From Ruminococcaceae bacterium YAD3003 (GTDB lineage Bacteria > Bacillota > Clostridia > Saccharofermentanales > Saccharofermentanaceae), in contig FNPA01000003.1 in assembly GCA_900107185.1 (NCBI GenBank), positions 124,001 to 188,000 on the forward strand: a DNA stretch of 64,000 nucleotides, written 5' to 3'. A program made the translations under genes and the position numbers. The notes below the pieces were generated by a model. It ran no database searches and was not told where the DNA came from. It was given only the letters and a program-made list of their open reading frames with translations. Shown here in pieces: positions 36,099 through 43,955 of the stretch; the first letter of the stretch is position 1, and each line of letters starts with the position of its first letter.

Positions 36099-37109
36099 TT
36101 ACTGTGAAATGAATTCATTCAGTATGGATTCTTCCGGAACCTGGTCGGGACTGATTACCGGGATCTTACCTAAATGTCCCATAAGCTTATTTGCCGTAAC
36201 CAGTGCCGTTGATAAATCTGCGAAAGCTTTACCTGATGGTGACTTCTCCATAAAGACACTCGGTTCGATCGTTCCCTTGAGCGCCTTGTCCAATGCATCC
36301 TTGATATCGCCCATAGCCATGGGTGCGATTATGAGACTCTCATACATAAGGAAGGAATTGATGTGATAGTCAGCACAGGTCAGGTATTCCTCATAGTACA
36401 TCTCTTCAGACTTCTGGATCATGGGCCAGTAGTCGATCGTAGCGAGCGCATGCGCACTTCTGTGGCGGAAGTCTCTTACGATTCTTCTAAGAAGCCTTAT
36501 CTCATTGCTGTCCATAATCTTTGAATCGCCGTAAACATTGCCGTAGGGCATGATGAATACTTTCGAGCACTGGTCAGAAGAACAGCCGCCTGAAATTCTC
36601 GGTGATAAACCGTGGAGTCCCTCTACAACGAGAACACCGTCGTCGCCGACGTAAACTGCATTGTCCGGATCGCCCGGCATCTGCTGTCTCGTGTTGAAAT
36701 CGAAGAACGGAGGAACGATTACCTTACCGTCCAAAAGGTCCTTGATATCCTTCTGGATCCTCTCGACGTCCAGAGCCTCTATTGTCTCGAAGTCAGGACG
36801 TCCGTCCTTATCGCACTTCAGATCCTTGAGGTAGTAGTAATCGTCGAGGGAAAGATGAATAGCCTTTCTGCCTCTCTCGTTGATCTTCTTGGAAAGTCTT
36901 AACGTGAATGTCGTCTTACCGGAAGATGTTGGTCCGGAAACAAATACCGCGCGCTTCTTGGAATCTGAAACGATCTCATCGCAGATTGCATCGATCTTGG
37001 CAACGAAATTGCTCTCGGAATCTGCAATAAAGCGGGGTAGTCTTACGGCACCGAGGGATTCCTCGAGCTCTTCAACCGTAATGTCGATCTTGTCTCTAAG
37101 CTCTGCCAT
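36099..37109 (-). CDS. Uridine kinase / phosphoribulokinase-family nucleoside kinase
   Basis: A 336-residue P-loop kinase with Walker A GPTSSGKTT near residue 58, SLDDYYYLKD, and the lid-type region RRIVRDFRHR. The sequence is the single-kinase-domain relative of the clostridial TGS-domain uridine kinases, but lacks the TGS and threonyl-tRNA-synthetase-like N-terminus. Probably phosphorylates uridine or cytidine; the substrate is not proven. The small membrane protein gene upstream ends 18 bases before it. Confidence 0.82.
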   Translation of the reverse strand: MAELRDKIDITVEELEESLGAVRLPRFIADSESNFVAKIDAICDEIVSDSKKRAVFVSGPTSSGKTTFTLRLSKKINERGRKAIHLSLDDYYYLKDLKCDKDGRPDFETIEALDVERIQKDIKDLLDGKVIVPPFFDFNTRQQMPGDPDNAVYVGDDGVLVVEGLHGLSPRISGGCSSDQCSKVFIMPYGNVYGDSKIMDSNEIRLLRRIVRDFRHRSAHALATIDYWPMIQKSEEMYYEEYLTCADYHINSFLMYESLIIAPMAMGDIKDALDKALKGTIEPSVFMEKSPSGKAFADLSTALVTANKLMGHLGKIPVISPDQVPEESILNEFISQ

Positions 37110-37127
37110 AAGTTTTCCTGCGCCTCC

Positions 37128-37736
37128 TTATTTCCTCTGAGGGAAAAATCTCTTAATAATCAGTGTGTTTACGACCCAGTCCCAGACATACTGGACAAGC
37201 TTGATTGCCAGGTAGATAAGGCTCGGTATCGCGATAGCTGCCAGAGCGTACAGCAATACGACTCCGACTACGTGAACGCCGCCTGCAAGAACTCCCAATA
37301 CTGTTGAGAAAGAACCTGCGCTGGCCTGGAATTTCTCTGTATAAGTCTCAAGCGTTGAGTTGAGATATGCCATGAGATAATCCTGGAGATCATCAACTTT
37401 TACAGTCAGCTTAGGAAGTAAAAGGCTTACCGTATAGCTGACGATCAGATAAGATTTGAAAATCTTTACGATCAATATTAAACCTTTGCCCCACAAGGGC
37501 ATTCGATAGTATCTGAAACAAATAAAAGGATTAGCCAGGAAGAGCAATACAAAGATCGCGATGTGGATAGGACCTATTCTGCCGAATCCGAAAAGCTCCT
37601 GGTTAAGGATATAAAGATAGAGAACGATCGCATCAACCAAAAGACCATAAATTACAAACAGACCGAAATGTCTGCGGTTCTCATAATCTGTATCGCTCCA
37701 GAGTTTTCCGAGCAAAAGGCCTTCAAGATAATCCAA
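37128..37736 (-). CDS. Small polytopic membrane protein, unknown
   Basis: A 202-residue protein with four to five hydrophobic spans (about 24-46, 56-74, 84-107, 140-178). I recognise no family. Directly upstream of the nucleoside kinase-like gene in the same direction; a shared transcript is likely but no functional link can be argued. Confidence 0.6.
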   Translation of the reverse strand: MDYLEGLLLGKLWSDTDYENRRHFGLFVIYGLLVDAIVLYLYILNQELFGFGRIGPIHIAIFVLLFLANPFICFRYYRMPLWGKGLILIVKIFKSYLIVSYTVSLLLPKLTVKVDDLQDYLMAYLNSTLETYTEKFQASAGSFSTVLGVLAGGVHVVGVVLLYALAAIAIPSLIYLAIKLVQYVWDWVVNTLIIKRFFPQRK

Positions 37737-37827
37737 AACTACTTCTCCTATTCTTGATACGCCCGTTCGTATTATCGGGCATACTGCTAAATTCTATCAC
37801 ATTCAAACTGTTCTAACTATATATAAT

Positions 37828-37851
37828 AAAAAAAGCAGGCCCCATGCCTGC
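37828..37851 (-). terminator. Terminator of the 37.9-40.2 kb gene pair
   Basis: Stem GCAGGC (37835-37840) with GCCTGC (37846-37851), five-base loop, followed on the minus strand by T7 (37828-37834). It lies 33 bases past the stop of the 136-residue gene. Confidence 0.85.
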
Positions 37852-37883
37852 AAACACACAACTATTAACTTCTGTCACCCGGT

Positions 37884-38294
37884 TTATCTGAGAATGAAGC
37901 TGCAGCCTGTAGTCGCCTCGATAATGCTCTTAAGATTCTTCCACTTTTTTGGGAAATGCTGCTCGGCTCTGGCCTTCATTCTGGTCTTATCCTTGAATTC
38001 CACTTCAATGCTCCACTCACCTGGAATCACTGTCTTATCGCCGTACTCATCAGTAAGACCGAGATTATATCCATGCATCCACTCGAGCATGCCTGATTCA
38101 GGAAGCTTCTCATTAATCAGTGACATATTCTTATCGTTAATGGATCTCGTGAAATTGTTATTCCACATGTAGTTGTCGCGCCAGGAGATTACTTTACGAC
38201 CGAAGTCATACTTCACCGCATAGCCCTCGTTCGCAAAGGTCCTTATCTCGACCTCCAACACAGCTATAGATCCGTATGCCTTTTCAAAGTCCAT
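37884..38294 (-). CDS. Hypothetical cytoplasmic protein
   Basis: A 136-residue soluble-looking protein, rich in aromatic and charged residues (ISWRDNYMWNNN, HFPKKWKNLKSIIEATTG), without signal peptide or membrane span. Not recognised. I start it at 38294 because GAGGAG lies five bases upstream; the frame also opens at an ATG (38306) that overlaps the stop of the beta-propeller gene as ATGA, so four more residues are possible. Tight linkage suggests co-translation with that gene. Confidence 0.65.
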   Translation of the reverse strand: MDFEKAYGSIAVLEVEIRTFANEGYAVKYDFGRKVISWRDNYMWNNNFTRSINDKNMSLINEKLPESGMLEWMHGYNLGLTDEYGDKTVIPGEWSIEVEFKDKTRMKARAEQHFPKKWKNLKSIIEATTGCSFILR

Positions 38295-38302
38295 ATCGCT
38301 CC

Positions 38303-40192
38303 TCATTCTATCGCAACTCCGAAAACACTGCCGGAAGTTGTTCCTACAACAAGCATTCCTTCGTAAACGACGGGAGAAGCTTCAATACAGATACCTGATG
38401 CGGTCTCACCGGACTTGCCGAGATTCCTTCTGGTCTGGATGTATGTAATTCTTCTCTGCTTGTCTTCTATTCTCGGGTCAGCATTGATCAAGTGGATCTG
38501 TCCTATTGAATCGCAGATTACAATATAAGCGTTCCCCTCAGAATCGTAGAAATCAACAGGCGAGCTGTACGAATAGATGTTCATATTATATTCCCAAACC
38601 TTGGTGCCCAAGTCCTTGTCATATGCAACAACTTTATTACCGCTTGCAAGGCCGTTAGTCATACTAAATGAGAAAATGATGAGATTGGAGATTTTACCCT
38701 TACCGATGATAGGGTTGCCGAAACATCCGCCACTCTGGTCTGAATCGGAAGACTCGCCGTTAAATGTATAGCATGCTTCGGAATTCTGCCACTCTGTTGC
38801 GCCTGTAAGACCATTGATCTTATAGATATAAGCGGCACCGCAGTATTCACCCGGACCCTGCTGGTTATCTACTTCTGTTCCGATATAAACATAAGGTATG
38901 CCGTTCTCTTCATTGATAACAGGAGTGATGTCAGAGTCATCGCCCAATACCTTTGTCCAAACCATCTCGAAAGTATTGAGATCGAGGCAGCACAGATTCT
39001 TTGTGTTATCCATGAAGTAACCGTAGTTTCCGTATACGGCAATAGAACTCTCGACACCCATGTGTGATCCTACGTTATCTTCGAAAATATACTTGTAACC
39101 GGTTACAACAGGCGAAACGGAAACAGTGCCGCCCGCATAGTATGTATTCAGGTCGAAAGTATAGATAAATCCGTTCTCACAAGGCCAGATAAGTGTATCT
39201 GAATCGCCATCGATAATAGGAGACGAATCAAAAGCATTCCAGTTGCTTCTGTACGCGCCGTCATCTGAACCGTCGTAAGAATAGAGCAATGCGCCGTCGA
39301 TAAGAGAGTAGATATAGAATCCGAAAGTATTGCCGCCGTTGTTATCTGTCTGGCCGACATAAATAATCGGATAGCCTCTCGGATCGATCGCAGGTGTTCC
39401 CTTTATGGATGCACCGACATTGATCGGATCTCTTGTCTGCTCACCGTTCTGGAGATTGAAGAAATAGATCTTACCGTCCAAAGCTGCAACAATAACCTCT
39501 GTAAGAGACTGCTGCTGCTTAGCACTGTCATTCATGTTCATTATCTGGCGGAGTCCTGCAGGCCACTCAACGATCAAGGGCTGGCCTGTCCACCTTACGC
39601 CGGACCATTCGAAGTTCATAGTTGAAGCGAGCTTCTTACCGATACCTGAGAATTCCCAACGCTCAGTCAGCGCACCTCTGTAGAGATTCGTATAACCGAA
39701 TGAAGCGCAGTTTCTGAAGTTGTTTCCTCTGTATGTAAGAATTCCCGGAACTGAACCGTAGAATACAGGATCCTGCATATAAATAGGTGTCTCTCTTACA
39801 TAGTCTCCTTCAACGAGAGTGCCATTCTGCATAACTGTCTGGTTGATCTTACGCGCTGAAGGAACACATTCGGGTACAACTGCCAGTTCAGTATTAATGT
39901 TTACCGATGCAAGACCCGGATAAAGAATAGGATTCTGATAATCAGTGATGGGAGGAACAGGAGTAGGTGTAGGAGAAGCTACGGAGATATAACCTGACTG
40001 GTCAGTGGTATCGATATCGGCGATAGTTTCCTTCGCTGTGACCTTCTTAAAATAGACTGCAGCGAGGACGCCCGTAAGGCATACGAAGAGCAGAGTTATC
40101 ACCACTACAAGCGTCATGGTACCTTCATTAGGATCCCTGGTCGGCTTATAGAACCTGTTATCCGGCTCGATGTATTGATCGCCGTGCTTCAT
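38303..40192 (-). CDS. Membrane-anchored PQQ-like beta-propeller protein
   Basis: A 629-residue protein: short cytoplasmic tail, one membrane span (about 27-48), a PT-rich linker (PTPTPVPP), then an extracellular region with PQQ/WD-type beta-propeller blades (repeats such as VIVAALDGKIYFFNL, CLDLNTFEMVWTKVLG, VVAYDKDLGTKVWEYN, VVGTTSGSVFGV). No PQQ ligand set for a dehydrogenase is obvious, so a binding or scaffold role is more likely than catalysis. Translated just before the 136-residue hypothetical gene. Confidence 0.8.
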   Translation of the reverse strand: MKHGDQYIEPDNRFYKPTRDPNEGTMTLVVVITLLFVCLTGVLAAVYFKKVTAKETIADIDTTDQSGYISVASPTPTPVPPITDYQNPILYPGLASVNINTELAVVPECVPSARKINQTVMQNGTLVEGDYVRETPIYMQDPVFYGSVPGILTYRGNNFRNCASFGYTNLYRGALTERWEFSGIGKKLASTMNFEWSGVRWTGQPLIVEWPAGLRQIMNMNDSAKQQQSLTEVIVAALDGKIYFFNLQNGEQTRDPINVGASIKGTPAIDPRGYPIIYVGQTDNNGGNTFGFYIYSLIDGALLYSYDGSDDGAYRSNWNAFDSSPIIDGDSDTLIWPCENGFIYTFDLNTYYAGGTVSVSPVVTGYKYIFEDNVGSHMGVESSIAVYGNYGYFMDNTKNLCCLDLNTFEMVWTKVLGDDSDITPVINEENGIPYVYIGTEVDNQQGPGEYCGAAYIYKINGLTGATEWQNSEACYTFNGESSDSDQSGGCFGNPIIGKGKISNLIIFSFSMTNGLASGNKVVAYDKDLGTKVWEYNMNIYSYSSPVDFYDSEGNAYIVICDSIGQIHLINADPRIEDKQRRITYIQTRRNLGKSGETASGICIEASPVVYEGMLVVGTTSGSVFGVAIE

Positions 40193-40319
40193 AAATTCCC
40201 CTCTTCAGTGTTCCTTTTCCAAAAAGTTAACGCTTATTGTAACACGGCTGTAATCTAATCTCAAATTTTGAGTATCAAACCATTTAGGGAAAAACAATAA
40301 ATCAAAGGGTTTTGACAGC

Positions 40320-41177
40320 TTATTCCAGGCTCTTTGCGAACTCGGCGATCTTCGCCAGGCGGTGTTTCATGCCTGATTTGCCAATCGGAGGATCCATCAT
40401 TGCACCGAGCTCTGCTATAGATGCACCGGGGTTCTCAAACTGGGCCTTTGCGGCCTCCCTTAACTCGGGTGCCAGCTTATTAACCATGCCGGATTCCATG
40501 ATCTTCTTAATATGCTCGTTCCTGGCAGCGGCAGCCTCTGCCTGCCTTTTCGTGTTGCCCTCATCGCAGTTAACTGCCCTGGTAACCATGCTGTTGACAT
40601 CCTTGCCGGCACGGACATTCTCAAATTCCATCATCGCTGACGGACTGCCTATATAACTTAAGAAATCAGAAACATCATCACCGTTTTTAAAATAAACACA
40701 GACGGCGTTTTTTCTGGTTGTTTTAATATGTTTTATAGAAAGAACATTAAGAGATGCAGAAACAATTCCTGCTATATTCTCATCCGGCAGGAGAAATTCG
40801 ATCCTGTAATTTTTGTTGGGATCAGAACAGTAACCAGTGCTCCAGAATGCGCCTCTTAACAGTCTTCTGGCCTCTTCAACCGTGAGGATTTCATTCTTTA
40901 TCGCTTTCTTCAATTCGTTATACCGGACATATAACCCGCTCGAAGAGAAGTCTTTAATGCTTATCTTATTACCGGTGCAGCTGCAGCTGATATTTTCGGC
41001 CAGGAACAGGTGCTCAATTAGTTCCGAGAGCCTGCCGGGAATCTTTATCTCAATCCCGGAATCAGAAGGTGTCCCGCAAAGAATAAGGCCGCACAATGCC
41101 GTCTGCCTCTGTATGGGCTTTTTAACGGCCTGTGTAGCTGTCTCGATCTTAACTCTGACAGAGAAACTGTCTTCCAT
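40320..41177 (-). CDS. whiA: WhiA-family DNA-binding regulator
   Basis: WhiA proteins join a LAGLIDADG-homing-endonuclease-like N-terminal domain to a C-terminal helix-turn-helix and affect division and, in actinomycetes, sporulation. The 285-residue chain shows the DUF199 opening (TQAVKKPIQRQTALCGLILC), LLRGAFWSTGYCSDPNKNY and the terminal helix-turn-helix region (LREAAKAQFENPGASIAELG, MKHRLAKIAE). Its ATG overlaps the rapZ stop (TGATG). Slightly shorter than the usual 310 residues. Confidence 0.93.
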   Translation of the reverse strand: MEDSFSVRVKIETATQAVKKPIQRQTALCGLILCGTPSDSGIEIKIPGRLSELIEHLFLAENISCSCTGNKISIKDFSSSGLYVRYNELKKAIKNEILTVEEARRLLRGAFWSTGYCSDPNKNYRIEFLLPDENIAGIVSASLNVLSIKHIKTTRKNAVCVYFKNGDDVSDFLSYIGSPSAMMEFENVRAGKDVNSMVTRAVNCDEGNTKRQAEAAAARNEHIKKIMESGMVNKLAPELREAAKAQFENPGASIAELGAMMDPPIGKSGMKHRLAKIAEFAKSLE

Positions 41178-42082
41178 CAGGTCTCATCCGCCTTCTTGGA
41201 GTATCTGTGAGGTTCCTTATCTACGTCTCTGTGGGTAACAATGCACTTGATCCCGCTCTCAGTCAGTTTCTTCGCAACAGTTTCAACGCAGTAAACGGAT
41301 CTGTGTCTTCCACCCGTGCATCCGATTCCGATGTGAACACTGCCCTTACCTTCTTTCTCATAGTAAGGAATAACAAAAGACAGGAGCTCAGAGATCATGT
41401 AGTTGAACTCTGCAGTTTCCTTAAATCCGTCGAGGTAATCAGCAATCTGTTTATCTTTACCGGTGAAATTTCTGAGCTGCGGAAGATAGAACGGGTTGGG
41501 CAAAAATCTTGCGTCAAATACATAATCGCAGTCGACGGGCAGGCCGTATTTAAATCCGAAAGATTCAACAACTACCAATATGCTCTGCGAATTCTCGTCC
41601 TTGATTATCTCTCCAATCGCATTACAGAGTTCAGCGTCAGTAAGAAGAGAAGTATCAACAACTACAGTAGCAATAGCCCTGATGTTCTCGAGCATCTTGC
41701 GCTCTTCAGCAAGAGCCCCTGTAAGAGAACCCTTCTTCTTTGCCAGAGGATGCTTTCTTCTCGTCTGCTGGTATCTGCTGATGAGAACAGCATCTGATGC
41801 CTCTAAAAATATTACCTTATAAGGGCATCCTACCTCATCGTCAATGAGGGCCAGTGCTTCATCAAAACCGTCGAGATATTCCTGTGATCTGACGTCGACG
41901 ACAAACGCGAGTTTCGGTGTGGAGAAACCTTCACCGCTCCTGCCTCTGTAGAAACTCTTGACCAGATCCGGCAAAACATAAGGCGGAACATTGTCCATGC
42001 AGAAATATCCGCAATCTTCCAGATACCTTACAGCCGCACTCTTTCCTGCGCCGCTCATTCCCGTAAGAAATAACAGTTCCAT
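41177..42082 (-). CDS. rapZ: RapZ/YvcJ nucleotide-binding protein
   Basis: A 301-residue P-loop protein; in E. coli RapZ directs RNase E to a small RNA, and in Bacillus YvcJ is a nucleotide-binding protein of less clear role. Walker A GMSGAGKS is at residues 8-15; C-terminal signatures VHIGIGCTGGRHRSVYCVE and HRDVDKEPHRYSKK are present. In many Firmicutes yvcK (glmR) lies between rapZ and whiA; here they overlap directly and yvcK is absent from the locus. Confidence 0.95.
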   Translation of the reverse strand: MELLFLTGMSGAGKSAAVRYLEDCGYFCMDNVPPYVLPDLVKSFYRGRSGEGFSTPKLAFVVDVRSQEYLDGFDEALALIDDEVGCPYKVIFLEASDAVLISRYQQTRRKHPLAKKKGSLTGALAEERKMLENIRAIATVVVDTSLLTDAELCNAIGEIIKDENSQSILVVVESFGFKYGLPVDCDYVFDARFLPNPFYLPQLRNFTGKDKQIADYLDGFKETAEFNYMISELLSFVIPYYEKEGKGSVHIGIGCTGGRHRSVYCVETVAKKLTESGIKCIVTHRDVDKEPHRYSKKADET

Positions 42083-42084
42083 TT

Positions 42085-43002
42085 TTAGCCCCCGAAATCA
42101 CCCACAAGTCTTACTTCTTTTTCGAGCTTAACGCCTGATTTTTCAAAAACTTTCTGAGTTACATAATCTATTAACCGCAATACGTCGGCAGCACTCGCTC
42201 TGCCTCCGTTATTAACTACAAATCCTGCATGTTTAGGTGATACCTGAGCGCCTGAATCGTCGAGAGCAAAGCCCTTGAGGCCTGCTTCTTCAATGAGTTT
42301 TGCAGCAAAATATCCTTCAGGCCTCTTAAATGTAGAGCCTGCAGACGGGACATCTAACGGCTGGCTCGCGGTTCTCTTTGCGCGGAGCTCATCAACTAAT
42401 GCCATGATCTCGTCTTTATTGCCTTTCGGGAGGACAGCTTCGAACTCTAATATAACTGCGTCTTTGCCTTCGGCAGCGAGTCTCTCAAAAAGGCTCGTCC
42501 TGTATCCGAACCCGCACAGACTGCCGTCTATCTTTTTAACGGACTCGCCGTCCCAATATGTTACTGAAGTAATGAAATCTTTTGCTTCTCCGCCGTATGC
42601 GCCTGCATTCATGAACACCGCGCCGCCGCATGAACCGGGGATTCCGCATGCGAACTCTGCGCCTGTCAGTGATAATTCAACACAGTAATTTCCGAACCTC
42701 GCGAAAGGAAGTCCTGCGCCGGCAGTAATCTTTACCCTTCCGTCTTCTAACTCTTCATGGGTAAGATCACTCATGTTCTTGCCGATCCTTATTACAAGAC
42801 CGTCAAAACCTTTGTCGGAGATAAGGCAGTTCGAACCGTTGCCAAGGACGAATACATCCCAATTCTTTTCCCCTGCCAGTCTGAATAATCTTGCGACTTC
42901 ATCGCCTGTTGCCGGCTCAGCGAAATACTTTGCCGGACCGCCACATCTGAATGTTGAATAACCCGCAAGCGGGACATTTTCCTGAATGTTAATATCAGCC
43001 AT
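42085..43002 (-). CDS. murB: UDP-N-acetylenolpyruvoylglucosamine reductase
   Basis: FAD-dependent reduction step that makes UDP-N-acetylmuramate. The 305-residue chain has the FAD-binding motifs YSTFRCGGPAKYF and GNGSNCLISDKGF, the catalytic GSTFKRPEG and the substrate motif GYFAAKLIEEAGLKG, typical of type IIb MurB. It overlaps hprK by eight bases and is followed by rapZ after two bases. Confidence 0.96.
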   Translation of the reverse strand: MADINIQENVPLAGYSTFRCGGPAKYFAEPATGDEVARLFRLAGEKNWDVFVLGNGSNCLISDKGFDGLVIRIGKNMSDLTHEELEDGRVKITAGAGLPFARFGNYCVELSLTGAEFACGIPGSCGGAVFMNAGAYGGEAKDFITSVTYWDGESVKKIDGSLCGFGYRTSLFERLAAEGKDAVILEFEAVLPKGNKDEIMALVDELRAKRTASQPLDVPSAGSTFKRPEGYFAAKLIEEAGLKGFALDDSGAQVSPKHAGFVVNNGGRASAADVLRLIDYVTQKVFEKSGVKLEKEVRLVGDFGG

Positions 43003-43927
43003 CTAAGGACTTTCCGGGAAATACTCTGGATACGAGATCCTGAGCAGCGTTATAACCCATCTTCTTTACTCTGTAGTTGATAGCAGCAGCTTCAACAATG
43101 ATCGCAAGGTTACGTCCGGGTCCTACAGGAATTGTGACAGAAGGAACCTGGATGCCGAGGATATCTGTTGTCTCTTCGGTAAGCCCCAATCTGTCGTATG
43201 TCTTCTTCTCATCCCACAATTCGAGATTGATAACGAAGTCAATATTCTCCTGCTGCTTAACGGCAGATACACCGTAGAGCTCCTTAACGTCCAGGATACC
43301 GATACCACGGATCTCGATAAGGTGCTTGATTACATCAGGGGCTCTGCCCAAAAGCGTTGTCTCAGATACTTTACGGATCTCGATCTGGTCATCAGCAATA
43401 AGTCTGTGACCTCTCTTAACGATCTCCAACGCAGTTTCAGATTTACCTACGCCGGATTCACCGAGGATAAGGATACCTTCACCGTTAACCTCGACCAGAA
43501 CGCCGTGCATTGATACACGTGGAGCGAGCTCCATCTTGAGATATTTAACGAGCTCAGATGAGAAATCTGATGTAGCCTGTGATGTTCTTAAAACAGGTGT
43601 CGAGAACTGTCTCGCACTGTCGAGGATCTCTTTGTGAACCTTGTGGTCACGGGTAACGATAAGGGCCGGAATATTCTTCTCGAAGAGCGCTGATACTGAC
43701 TTTGCTCTCTCTTCGGGAGAGAGGTTATCCAGATATGCGTGCTCCATGTTACCGATCACCTGGATTCGGTCAGGACCGAAGTGATCGTAATAACCGGCCA
43801 ACTGGAGACCCGGTCTCGTAACGTCTGCAACGCAGATTCTTCTGGACTCAATATCACCTGAATCGTAAACAACCTCAAGGTTGTAAGTCTTTACGATTTC
43901 CGACAAAAACACGCTCGAAAAAGGCAT
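42995..43927 (-). CDS. hprK: HPr kinase/phosphorylase
   Basis: Phosphorylates and dephosphorylates Ser-46 of HPr, the switch for carbon catabolite control in Firmicutes. The 310-residue chain has an N-terminal domain (1-130), Walker A GESGVGKS followed by ALEIVKRGHRLIADD, and the signature RGIGILDVKELYG. First gene of the hprK-murB-rapZ-whiA run. Its proximity to the cellodextrin phosphorylases may be coincidental. Confidence 0.97.
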   Translation of the reverse strand: MPFSSVFLSEIVKTYNLEVVYDSGDIESRRICVADVTRPGLQLAGYYDHFGPDRIQVIGNMEHAYLDNLSPEERAKSVSALFEKNIPALIVTRDHKVHKEILDSARQFSTPVLRTSQATSDFSSELVKYLKMELAPRVSMHGVLVEVNGEGILILGESGVGKSETALEIVKRGHRLIADDQIEIRKVSETTLLGRAPDVIKHLIEIRGIGILDVKELYGVSAVKQQENIDFVINLELWDEKKTYDRLGLTEETTDILGIQVPSVTIPVGPGRNLAIIVEAAAINYRVKKMGYNAAQDLVSRVFPGKSLDG

Positions 43928-43955
43928 TTATTCCCAGCCCTCCTTAAACCTAAGA

